Shown here: one piece after another, positions 47,811-59,200 of the stretch
How the letters are laid out: every line of letters begins with the position of its first letter
How positions within the stretch are numbered: position 1 is the stretch's first letter
From: Oscheius onirici
Lineage: Eukaryota; Nematoda; Chromadorea; Rhabditida; Rhabditidae
DNA length: 64,000 bases
Reading direction: 5' to 3'
Assembly: GCA_932521025.1 (NCBI GenBank)
Contig: OW051473.1
Span: 2,046,001 to 2,110,000, forward strand
Made by a program: the position numbers and the translations under genes
The notes under the pieces: model-generated
Told to the model about the DNA's origin: nothing
The model's input: the letters and a program-made list of their open reading frames with translations, nothing else
The model's database searches: none

Positions 47811-49733
47811 ATGAGAATATTAACGCTTTTCTGCTTGTATCTAAGCTTAGTGTGGAATGGTTGGTTCCTCATAGCTTTTGTCTAACGGAAAAGTGTTTAG
47901 CAGAAGGCTCTGATGATGAAGAACGGCTGATGATTGATATTTTTAAAGGCTACAATTCTTTGATACAGGTAAAACACTAATTTACAGAACACGCTAACTG
48001 TTTTAGCCCGTTCGCAACATCAGTGAAACACCACTCATCGTTAAAGTCGCTTTGCAGTTAGTCTTATTGATCAATGTCGATGAGAAAGACCAGATTATGC
48101 ATACCAATGTTTGGTTGACACTTGTAAGACATTTAGTGATATGAAACACTCTTTTTTCAGAAATGGCATGACTTTCAAATGAGATGGAATCCTGTAAACT
48201 ACGGTGAAATCAAACAGATTCGAGTCTCACCTGATAAAGTATGGCTGCCTGATATCGTTCTATTTAACAAGTTTGTTTCTTCTACTCATCCCACAAATCT
48301 TCTTCAGCGCCGACGGTAACTATGAAGTTTCCTTCATGTGCAATGTAGTCATCGGACATCAAGGAGACATGCTCTGGGTTCCTCCAGCTATCTATAAAAG
48401 CAGTTGTATAATAGGTAAAACTGTTAATGGCTGGAAAAACGAAAAAAAGTTTAGACGTCGAATTTTTCCCATTCGATGAGCAGGTGTGCACTCTCGTTTT
48501 CGGATCCTGGACGGTGAGTTATGGAAGCAATAATCATTAAGCGGTCGTTTAGTACAACGAGAATGAGATCAAGTTAGAATTTGAACAGGCCGAATATGTG
48601 GATTTGTCAGAATATGCGCCATCTTCTATTTGGGACGTGATAGATGCCCCTGCCTCACTTGTTTACAAAAGGAGCAGAATCGAGTTCCAAGTAAGGATAA
48701 GGTATGTTCTCCCTTTTTGCTTTAAACAGAGTATTTTAGACGGAAGACACTGTTCTATACTGTGGTTCTGATCATTCCCACAGTACTAATGGCATTTCTG
48801 AGCATGGCTGTGTTTTATCTTCCAACTGATTCCACTGAGAAAATCACTCTCATCATTTCCGTCTTGCTTTCCATCGTCGTATTCTTGTTGCTGGTATCAA
48901 AAATCCTCCCACCTACCTCCTCTACTATACCTCTCATGGCCAAGTTAGTCTATCTACTGGGGTTCGTACATTGTTTCTTTCCAGATATCTTCTTTTGACT
49001 TTCGTGCTCAACGTCATAACTATTCTTGCTACCATAATCACTATAAACGTCTATTTCCGTAGTCCAACTACTCACAGAATGCCGCATTGGGTCAGAGTTG
49101 TTTTCTTAGAGGTTAGTAGTGGAGTACTATTTATTAAACCACTATTTACAGTACTTGCCTCACTTGATGTGTATGAAGAAGCCAAAATCTTCAACCAAAA
49201 AACATCAACAAGAAGTAAAATCAAAGACTGTCGCTCAAGTACCAGGATTGGGAAACTTTTCGCTCAATCCACCAACACATCATCCTTATTGTCCATCTGC
49301 TGACGAAAAGTGAGGTCTCTCGCTCACGATCACTAATGAGAATTCTAGAAACGTCTCCTGTAAGATTCTACACACCGAAACAGACGATATTCGAGATCCA
49401 ACAACTACAATGTTTTATCCTTTGTCGGCTGATGCTCTCAAAGCAATCGGAGCTATCGAATACATCACCGAACACTTGAAGAAAGATGAGGAATTCAAGA
49501 TGTACAGGGATGATTGGAAGTTTGTTGGAATGATTCTGGACCGACTTCTTTTATATGTAAGCTAGCTACCAAAACAGAGGAAACCAATTATTCAGGTATT
49601 CTTTGCCATCACACTAGGAGGCACTCTCGGCATCTTACTCAGCGCTCCAAACGTTTTTAATCAAACAGATCAACGCAAAGTTTTGGAACACCTGATCACT
49701 ATGTACAAAAACGGCGGATCGGCCGCTAACTGA
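47811..49733 (+). CDS. Nicotinic acetylcholine receptor subunit, non-alpha (third of three)
   Basis: The start was chosen at 47811: exon 1 (47811-47859) reads [16 protein letters not shown], a signal peptide, and splices in phase 1 to 47901 giving [23 protein letters not shown]. The more upstream Met at 47573 opens a frame with no receptor similarity. The landmarks are as in gene 2, with Cys-loop [15 protein letters not shown] and non-alpha loop C. The intracellular loop is [20 protein letters not shown], then [22 protein letters not shown]4 reads [17 protein letters not shown]; the protein ends [13 protein letters not shown] at 49731-49733. It lies 366 bp after gene 2. The fifth-exon donor is AA/GTTTGTTTC, a weak splice site. 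Confidence 0.87.
48302..48686. repeat. 385-bp tract shared with receptor gene 2 (copy in gene 3)
   Basis: Partner of 45773-46157. A further 56-bp identical patch sits upstream (45665-45720 and 48194-48249), separated from the tract by a diverged exon end and intron start. Confidence 0.93.
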
Positions 49734-50007
49734 CCTTTCATTAGAGCTGCTCAATGTTACGGGTTTCTAAAGAAGCTTGCATATATAAACTTGATAAAGA
49801 ACTAAATTTGATTACGAACAACCATTGAAACTGTGTGAACATAAATACTGAGGTTACCTGGTGGAGCAAAGCGGAAGTTTCTTGATTATGATGACACTGA
49901 ATGGTACTTCTCTATGCCGCACGTTGGTTAAGTAAAAGTAGGAAAAGAACGGTCGCATTCCAAACAACAGCTGACGCTTTATTCCAGCACAAAATCAGCA
50001 AAGCGCA

Positions 50008-51829
50008 TTAAGTTTCATACATGGGTATATAAGGCTTGTAAAAGTAATGTCTTTTGATTTCGGCTCTAAATCTATCAAAACCGGGCCATGGAGTTTCGGG
50101 AAAGACAGCTACTTTGTTAACATACTTCAGTTGACGAGGATTTCGGACAATTCCGTAAGACAGATGCATGGTAAAGCTGTGACAGTTTGGTCGCCAGACA
50201 ATTTGGCAGAAGAGGACGAGAGGTGATGGGAAATAGTAGCTAAAAAGACAGACTGATGCTATTGCTGTGACTGATTCTGTCAAACGAATTTCATCTTCTC
50301 CCGTTCCATGAGAAACAGTACGGCTTTGCCGCTCAAGCATCTGCAGCTCGATTAGTTGAAGAACTTGACCCGGTGTGATGTCTCCGCTTACATTCACGTT
50401 CACGAGCAGTCTTCGAAGTTTTAGACGGTCTTCCAAGGTGGATCGCGGTCTGTAGGGATTATGCTTGTCCTTCACTTCACGTAGCAACTAAAGAGGTGGA
50501 TTAAAAGTAAAATCAAATGCACCTACTCTAATCAAAGTGTAGATCAAGTGCCCCGTAGCGTTGTATCTTTTTGTCGTTGCCTCGAAGCCAAGATACGGAT
50601 GAGAAAGTACAAGTCGACCATCATCGAACTTGTCCGCAAGCACCGTCAAACTAATCTGAAAACAGATTTATTAAACAAGCCTGCTGATTTTCACATATAA
50701 AATGATGAAAAAGTGTATTAGTACTTACCAAGTCCCTATTGGAGTACCTCAAAGCTGTAGGAACTGTCATCTTTTTGGCCTTGATGTTCCTGCCAATGTT
50801 AAAGTTCAGTTTCTCCTGTCGCTCTCCTACCACATTGCTGTAGAACTCGTTGAACTGAAGTTTATGCCTCTCCATCATCTGAAGAATGTACACAAGCACT
50901 GTAGCTGTAACTTTTCTACAGTCAGCGTCTGCCTATGGAAAAGTCTTAAATCTGGTGATGAAAAACTAACCTGTGTAGTCTTCTCCGCTTTTATCTCTAG
51001 GAGTCTCATATTGCTCGAATGACTTGAACTGTTCACCGAGTCTCTGATTTACGTTTATGTTCAGAACGATTTGATGATGACATTGCTGAAACATTAAAAG
51101 GTTAAAGTATACTCTGTCAAACCTCTATTTTAAAGGGAACAGGATGCTGCAAGGTTCTGCTCCTCACGAAAATTTTAAATTTTCCTTCTCCCTGTAAAAG
51201 ACTGGGTCGCGGGCAGTTTTCCCATATATTATGCAGCCATTTGGAAGAGACCATGAACTCGATGTAAGTAACATCGTCGACCTGAAAAATGGTTAATTTT
51301 CTAAGGTAGTCTTAGCTGAAAATGGTATTAAAACGAAACTTTAAACTTGAAGCTAACCTTTTTCAAAATAGAAGCTATTAGTTCTACCTTCAAGACTGCT
51401 ATATTCAGATTTGTTATTAGAACCATAACACAAAAATTGAACGTTAGGGTGCACTATACCGAGCTCGCACCGATGATGGTCATCGATATCTATGGGTAGG
51501 AGCCAATGCGTGGAATAAAGGGATAGTATCTCCTAAGGTCACATTCTCTTTCTCAGGTAATATAGCTATTTTGCTCATAGCTCAATAAAAACTTCGAGGA
51601 GTATGCATAGTGGTTGTAAAGTGCTTCAGTTTCAAAGTTTCTCCTCTCTCTAGGGTGCCAAGAGAGACAACAGTGTTTTCATAAATAATTCCGTCACTAG
51701 TCTACAGGCTCGCAAAGTGCACTTACCTTTCTTACGCGGTATCTTCCAGTTCAAAATTAGAGACGATGGCTGCTGTGAATTCATCGAGAGTATATCCTCA
51801 GTTGTAGGGCATAAGCATGTGTTCCACGT
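50008..51829 (-). CDS. Unknown multi-exon gene, convergent with the receptor cluster
   Basis: Exons read on the minus strand: 51123-51281 (VDDVTYIEFMVSSKWLHNIW), 50971-51085 (QCHHQIVLNINVNQRLGEQ), 50729-50928 (DADCRKVTATVLVYILQMME), 50527-50655 (ISLTVLADKFDDGRLVLSHP), 50008-50487 (LLREVKDKHNPYRPRSTLED to HYFYKPYIPMYET and a stop). Phases match between all of these. Two candidate 5' exons (MTWNTCLCPTTEDIL from 51829; RRNFETEALYNHYAYSSKF near 51.6 kb) can be joined to each other in frame, but the second hits a stop before a donor, so the 5' end is unsolved. No signal peptide, membrane span or domain I recognise. A predicted soluble protein of roughly 400 residues; the true start may be as far up as 51.9 kb. 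Confidence 0.6.
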
Positions 51830-51907
51830 CATCTTTTTCTGAAAAAATTCAACTAATGCAATTTTTTTTTTGAAATTAGAATAATTAGAAGAGACTCTCA
51901 GCATCAC

Positions 51908-52389
51908 GCTTTCATAACCTCTCTAATCCACATTTCAAAATATTTCTCTTGTTTTAAAGACGAATATTGACAGATTAGGAAAGAGTTTAAGGATACATTT
52001 TGTGTATCACAACTTTAAAATTGTTGGTCCAAACAAAGCACCCGGGTCCCACAACGATGACCTTGTTTCCCCTCGGTGGTACTACGATATTTCCACTACC
52101 GCGAACAGCAAATTTTTCAAACAATAGGAGTACATAACAATACTAACTTTCAATTTTTTTATTTGAGCAAGCTTTTGCCTAGATTTTCTCAAATTTCTCC
52201 ATTTAAAAACTGCTGATTCAATGCTATTCGTTTCATTTCTTCTTTTCATTGATCGCGCTTCTTTTCAAAGCGGCACTAGCAAACACTCAAAAGCGAAAAT
52301 TGACTTTTAAACACAGTAGGTGAAATCGATAATCAAATTTTCTTAAAATCAGTTCATTTTCAACTCATCTACTCATCTACTCACCTAGG
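51908..52389. other. Divergent intergenic region
   Basis: About 480 AT-rich bases between the unknown minus gene and the DEP gene. TATTTTCTTAAAATC-type sequence and a short tandem CATCTACTCA just before the DEP start codon were seen; no other element. Confidence 0.4.
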
Positions 52390-55300
52390 ATGCATACCAC
52401 TCCTCGTCGGGTTCAACGCTCCGAATCAGTCGACTCGAGAAAGCCGGCTCCGTTCAAGCAACAGTTTGCAGCAACCGAAAAGGTTACTTTTCCTATTTTT
52501 CTAAGACTCATTGTACTGTTTTTTAGTGGAACAGCATCGTTAATATCTTTTTGAAAGACTGCCCAAGAGGAAGACATCGTCGCCAGTTTACCTATGTCGA
52601 CAATTCATTCACCGGGAAAGAAGCAGTCGATTTTATGATGAACGCCATTCCCACGAGTCTCTTAAACGGTCGACAAGTGACAAGGCATACTTTTCATTAC
52701 TATATTCTCAAGGATTTTTTTAGGGAAAACTGTATAAAACTGTTGCAAAAGTTTTTGGAGGACAAGCACTTCTTTCGACATGGATCGCATGAGGGCAAGC
52801 CAGTTTTCAAGGATAGCAACTGGTTGTACTGGTAATTTTTATTAGTTATTGTTTTTACACAATTTTTTAGTTTCTTCACGACGATTACTACGAAACCACA
52901 GACACCAAAACTTGTGAGGGCAAGTACTTTCAATACAAGCTCAGTACGTCTTCGACAGGATTCTCCCAATGTTCCCCGGTCAGTATTTCAGTTGAAATTG
53001 AGACTTTTTACTATTTTTAGTACTGAAAAGTTCAACGGCGTCATTCCAACTTCTCCTGAACGCGATTCTACGTTTGACAGACGGCGATCGATGTCATGCA
53101 GCAATCTGTCAGAGGTCACCCAGTACGAGATACCAACAAGGAGATATGAACGCGTGAGTGTTAATCCAATACATTTCACCTTTTTCATTTTAGAGAAGCC
53201 GAGAGCCAATTCGAGTTGACCTCGACGCAACCCCCACCTGTGACCGTACAAGAGACGAGACAGTTGAAAAGGAGGACCGTGCTGGTACATTGACAAAACT
53301 GATGGAAAAGTTGAACAGAAGACGACGAAGTCCGTCACCTATCCCTTCAGCTGAACCTAGGTTGCTATCAAAGGCTCCATTAATTACAACTCCGTGCACA
53401 GCACCAACAATGGTAAGATATTTTGCTAGTTCATTTAATTTCCAGTTTTCAGCATGTCGTTACACCTGTTCTGAACGAAATTGACATGTGGAGCGTCTAC
53501 AAATCTTGCTTGCTAACACGTGTGAGAGAAGTTCTAGGCTCCGAAGACTTTGCTTTTTCGTGGCATCTGAAAGGCAGCGACATCAAATGGAACTGCGAGA
53601 AGGTTGACAACACAGGAATGGTGATGCCTAGAGCAAAATCAGGTATGTTTTAAATTTGTACCAGGAGTGAAAGAAACTATTGCAGACACGTATTCTGACT
53701 ACATCCTCCGACTTATCAACTATTTAAAAATGTTCCCTTTTCCTAATGAGAAAGTCAATGCGGTCAAATACGATGAATACCAGGAGGTGAGTGATTTCCT
53801 CACTGTAAATCCAACTTTTTCTTCAGACAAAAGTTTTCAACGTTCTCTGCTCCAATCTGGAAAAGGCATCTCCGCTTTTGACAGACGAGGAAGCTTCTGC
53901 GATTCTTCATGTCATGTCCCATTTCGATGAAATTACTCGCAAAGGTAACAGTTAACATTTACGAGTTGGAAAATTTGTTGTTTTAAGAAGCCACAACGCG
54001 ACCTGCACGTCTCAGTCCTCCTCTAACCCGTCTCCGTGCTCGTCAACTGCCAAGAACGGTAAATATTTATCAAATGCTTCTGATTCACTTCAATTCAGCC
54101 AGTTTCTTACTATTCGTCTAGCTCCAATGCTTCTACTCCCATGTCTGCAGTTTCAAGTTTACCTTCGGCTCTTCACGTCAATGGATTTGAAGACCAAATA
54201 GCGTTTTCTGTGAGCTCAACCAGTCGAAGCAGGTAGGCAGTTTATTTTACGTTTTTCATCGTATGTTCAGCCTCAATTCTTTTCCCTCTTCCCGATCTTC
54301 AAGGTCGACAACGTCAACCTACTCTGCCAGCACTTGCCGCACTCCAGCTTCCAGGAGTCTGTCGGACTCTCTTCACGATATGAGTATAGACAGTGCAAGA
54401 AGTATGCCTGGACTCATTTTGACTCCAGCAGTTGAACAGAAGATTCAGGACTATTACTCGCCTTCAGGTATGTTTTCTTACTGTTTCTTGAAATTTTTTG
54501 TTATACTTTTAAAAGTTGTGTATTAACAGCTTTTACCCGGATCATGCTCATTTAGAAAGGAGTCCGACCGAGTTTCAACGAACCCATAGCGGTTTATCTT
54601 ATATGACAGCTAAAACTTCATTTAGTCCTTTTGGAAACAGTACGTTTTAGTCAGCATGACTGCATGTCGTTATCAGAAAATGTTGAACTGTATCACAAGA
54701 GTTTCTGTTTGCATGGAAATCCATTTAAAAAAAAGCTGGTTTATTTCAGGACTGAGCATCGAACAATATAACGACATGATGCTGTCGATATCTTTGATTC
54801 TCATGACGCTTCCGAGTAGTCGTCGTTGGAAACTTCATACCCTTTTAAGAATGATGCAGAAAATGGCGACAGATGAAAATCTTCGCTTGGATCCTGACGC
54901 ACGAAACTACGATATTGTAGGTCTTACTGTTGAGCTGAAATAATTGATTCACAGATTCTTGAAAAGTTGACCAAGTGCATCGTTCCTTTTGGAAGATTCG
55001 TCAATACAAAACAAGCATCAGATATCGTTCGACTTTTCATTGCTGCCGAATCCACATCTGAACTCGATCTACTTTTTGCCGTGGATAAGAAATTGATTCG
55101 AGACGTTAAAATCATGGCAGCCGACATTCAGAAACAGAGAGTAAGTTGTAAATCTGATATTTTCACATATTGTTTGCAGACAACGGCCACGGAACAGCCC
55201 GAATTGAACAATGCGTCCACTCCGCCGACCAATGTTCTTCAGTTTTGTGAACCTGCAACGGTAAGGATCAGTTTTTTGCCTTGTATTTTTTGTTTTCAGA

Positions 55301-55521
55301 AGAATATCTACAATGAACAGAACAGTCACACCATGGACTTTCTTCTCCCACTCTTGGACGGTATTATCAACAACGAGAACATGAAACCGTCGGAGAAGGA
55401 AAGAAAGTTGAAACAGTTCAGAACAGCTCACCCGGAAGTCTATGCTAAGCGGCTGCCACTGGGAGAAGTTCAAGAAAATGACGGAAAACGAAATTTTTTC
55501 CGTAGAGTTTTTGGAAAGTAA
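52390..55521 (+). CDS. DEP-domain protein, LET-99/DEPDC1-like
   Basis: Starts MHTTPRRVQRSESVDSRKPA and ends FFRRVFGK, TAA at 55519-55521; many short introns. The DEP domain occupies about residues 30-110: WNSIVNIFLKDCPRGRHRRQ, FTYVDNSFTGKEAVDFMM, KLLQKFLEDKHFFRHG. The middle is Ser-rich and basic (RRRRSPSPIPSAEPR; SSRSSRSTTSTYSAS). The C-terminal half (about MWSVYKSCLLTRVREVLG, then LSIEQYNDMMLSISLILMTLP and LLPLLDGIINNENMKPSEKE) matches the arrangement of DEPDC1/LET-99 proteins, where a degenerate RhoGAP-like domain follows DEP. In C. elegans LET-99 positions the spindle through cortical force; that role is inferred here. Exon boundaries near 54.5-54.8 kb are uncertain; a weakly supported exon (ERSPTEFQRTHSGLSYMT) lies there. 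Confidence 0.8.
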
Positions 55522-56260
55522 GCTTGTATTATGATGTTAGTTTTTCTTGGACCGTGATCTCTCAGGTTGTGAAAATATCTTCCTAGATAAAACACTCGAG
55601 ATTTTAATAGACGGCGACACGAAAAGATGTGAATGTTATTTTACTGAAAAGTTCCACGTCTAACCGAAAACTCTGTTTTCTTCTCGTTTAAGTTGACTAG
55701 CATGTAGAATAACTGCCTTTTACGTTTTATTTTGAACCCTCTGAACCTTTATAGATTAAACTAAGCCTCTTGGTACAAAAGTACAAAAATGTGACACAGC
55801 AGACTTCCTTGACGTTTGATGACTCCACGCAAAGTCGAATGCCCTTGTGCGCAAAGTGCATTTGCCCTTTATGGGCTTATCCACTCCTCTTTCCACAATA
55901 GCTCCGAAGACGACTAGTGAACAAATTTACTGATACGTAATACTGTGGAATGGATTTGCACATCTTGTGAGAGACAGACATTTGATAGGGAAGAGTAGGA
56001 GAAAGTTATGGGCGAGACCTGATTTTTAGATATATTAGTAAAGAGACCTTGTGATGTGAACCTGATCCTGACTGACACCCTAAATGTGCGTTTGATACAG
56101 CTCTCTAATCTGGACTCTGGCTACTAATCAAAATGGTCGCCCAAATCACCGGACGTTTTCCATTCAACAACAACTAAAGCATATTGGCAGGTAAGAAGAA
56201 CTTAACATGGGGAAAGGATCATAGGCTCAGAAATGACACTCGAATTGATGAAACTACTCG
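55522..56260. other. Convergent intergenic region
   Basis: 3' flank of the DEP gene and of the coiled-coil gene. No ORF with support. The first AAAGTGCA motif of the cluster lies at 55853-55860. Confidence 0.4.
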
Positions 56261-59200
56261 TCAGTTGGAGGTGATCAGATTCCATAGAACAGAGTCTTCT
56301 CTTTTTGTCTGGGCCTTGTCAATGTTTTCCAGAAGAAACGCTTCGTTGGAGCGATCGCGAGCCAGACGAGCCAAGTGAGAGTCAATGTGGGCTGTGAGTT
56401 CCTAAATTTTCAATATATATACTTAAAGAAAAATGGAAACTACCTCTCGTTCCTCAATCCTGGTGTGCACATCCGATTGTTGTATCACTGGCAGGGCGTT
56501 CTTGAAGTCTTCCTGCAGCTTCTCCAAGGCTTCCTTGGCTTCCCAATAATACGACGTCACAATGCTCACACTGAAAATATGTTTTTATTAAAAATGCTAA
56601 ATTTCTTTCTGAGACATGCCTTCTGCTGCTTTTTTCTCGATTTTGAGTTTAAACTTTTGTCAGAGAGGAAAAGGAAAGGAGAGACACTAAACAAGAGGGG
56701 AAGTAGTTAGTGAAACGTTCTGGCTGAATGCCCAGATGGAACTTTTGCGAAATTGAGACTCAAAAAAGATAGAATAGAATATGTTCATTTTGCCATAGGC
56801 AAAACATTGTTACAATGTACGAAGGGGGAATAGCAGAAGATGTTCAACTCACTTGGCCTCTATTTGTTCTTGTGTATTCCTGTCTTCCACGAACTTGCTC
56901 AGTAGACCCCCAATTCTGATGAGACATCTGAAAAGTTTACTTAAGTACTTGCCACACAAAACATCTGTATTGCGAAAGTGCACAAGAAGTGCACATATGA
57001 ACGGGGGTGTCTGAATATTAATCATTTGTCGCAACACGGCTGCTTCCTTAATTTTCATAAAGAAGAAATGTCCCTAGTGCTTGAAACTCTTGGAAACATG
57101 CACTATTCATCTGCTAGTGCAATACGATTACGACTTGTTAATTCCTCTTCCTGAGTCTCCCCACGTTGTTCACACAAGTGAACATTCCGACTTGTTTACG
57201 CGTGCTGGCTGAGGGCCTCCCGACGCAGAAAAGTGCATCTGAACTTGCGAGATAGTGTCTTTTGAAACGAGCAACAAGCGTCCTACGGGGGAGCGGGTCA
57301 AGGACCCGGGTGGCTGCTCTTTTTCAAAAAGTGCAAGACGGGGCAGACTGGAAGACCTTTTGGTCAGTCGAGGTCAGCGGCGAAAATCTAACAATATGTA
57401 GATTTACAGAGAAACTTCTAATAAACGATTAAAGAGATCTGTGTAAACAGATCTGTCCAACCTTAGACGATCAGAATATACTATCTTACGATTCTTCAAG
57501 TATGGTATCAGTCCACGTAGTCACATGCTCTCCCTCGTGTTTCCTCTTCCCGCCAACCGACCTTTTCTGTCTGGACGACGAAGAGATCGGGTGCGAGTGC
57601 AATGCACTCTGCCCCGTGGTGCCGCGCACTTCTACTGCTCTGTCAGTTACGTCATCAATTCCGATGACCTTTTCTATTTAAGAGGGAATAATTGAAGGAA
57701 CTAGCTTTAAGAACTACATCTTTCTTCTAGATCTTAAGACGTCACATGGCGGCTGCTGATCTAGTGCAATTAACCTGACTGTTTTTCAGTTTTCCCAACG
57801 GAGAGGGCGGCGGTTTTTCCGGAAAGGGAAAGCGACAAATTCCAGATTACAGCTGATTCTCTATTTGTTCAGCTATGTTAAAGAGAATATTGTTTTCGTT
57901 GCCATTTGGTTGTTGGCGCTCATAAACCAGTTAAAAGTGCGAGAAATCGCCGCTTTTTTTGTCTTTTGAATAATTTACTGTCGTCTTGAAAGGTACCTCG
58001 CACGCTGGAATACTTAAGGGAACGAGGCTATAAATAAGTCGGACTTGGTTTTTTGTAGTATTTCCTTACTAGAGTTATCCAAAACTGCTTTATGTTAACG
58101 AATAAAAGGCAAATAATTGATAAAGTGCATGTGAACTTGTGTGTGTTGTCTCGCGAGACCGGATAAAACTTGGACACCGGACGCATCAGAGAACATTTGT
58201 GTGACGTTTCGTGCAAGGCTCGCGCGGAAAAAAGCAATTTGTTTGTTTACCCTCGGCGAGGTCAAAAGATGCCTTGAACTTACAGGCAGTCTTCAATGTT
58301 AATCTGCATCAGCTCCATTGCTACCACTGTTTCAGCAGATGTGTCGAGATCACTTTGGGAAAATGCGGATGTCGGAACGGGGGGATCTGAAAAACATTTT
58401 TATGCACTCTTGAAGAATGTAATTGGGGACTGCTCAACAGGAGGCAGTTAGCACCCTTGGTGGTCGGAAGGAAGAAAACATAACCAACCTGGATGAACTT
58501 CTAAGCCATGCTTCAATTTAAGATGGGAACTGATATTCTCCTGCATCATCAGCATCGTGTTCAGGTAGCTGATCTCTTCTTCGACAAAGTGCTCCATCTC
58601 ACTGAAAAAAATGAAACTGCTCAGAAAGGGCAAATGGCGCACAACATAGGCTTTCAAGAAGAAAATTAGAGCAGAAAAGGGGTGGCAATGTGACCGTACT
58701 CGAGTACGAGGAAAGTGCATGCGGGGCGGTAATGGAATTTTATGAATGAGGAATACTAATCGAGCCGAGACGAGAACGAAGCATAATTTTTCAAAAAGAG
58801 ACTGACAGAGCGACTGGGAAAGTCACTCACCCTTTGCGCTCCCTTGAAAAAGTGCAACGCGGGTGGGCTGTTCGCCCATATCATGCCTGCAGCTGCCCTC
58901 TCTCTTAGAACATCACACAATGAGTGCTTGATAAGAGAAAGTACAAGCGCTGATGTTGAAAATCCTTGCTCAAGCGAGCTATTGGTCCCGTCAAAATTGT
59001 AACCTGATGCCTTCATACTTTGCTCACCTACAGGCCAGAGATCAAGGCAAGAGTGCAAAAGGGCAACCGGAGTGCAGTTGTGTCAAGGCTAGTTGTCTGT
59101 CCATTATTCAACACATCGGAACGGAGTCTCTGAGGTTGCGCTGCGTGTTCTGACCCATACTGACCCGCCGCTGCACTCTTCTTGGCCAACGACAGATGTT

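Noticed and set aside
47573..47980. Upstream Met at 47573 as start of receptor gene 3
   Set aside because: The frame has no signal peptide joined to the receptor; 47811 gives a good signal peptide and a phase-correct splice.
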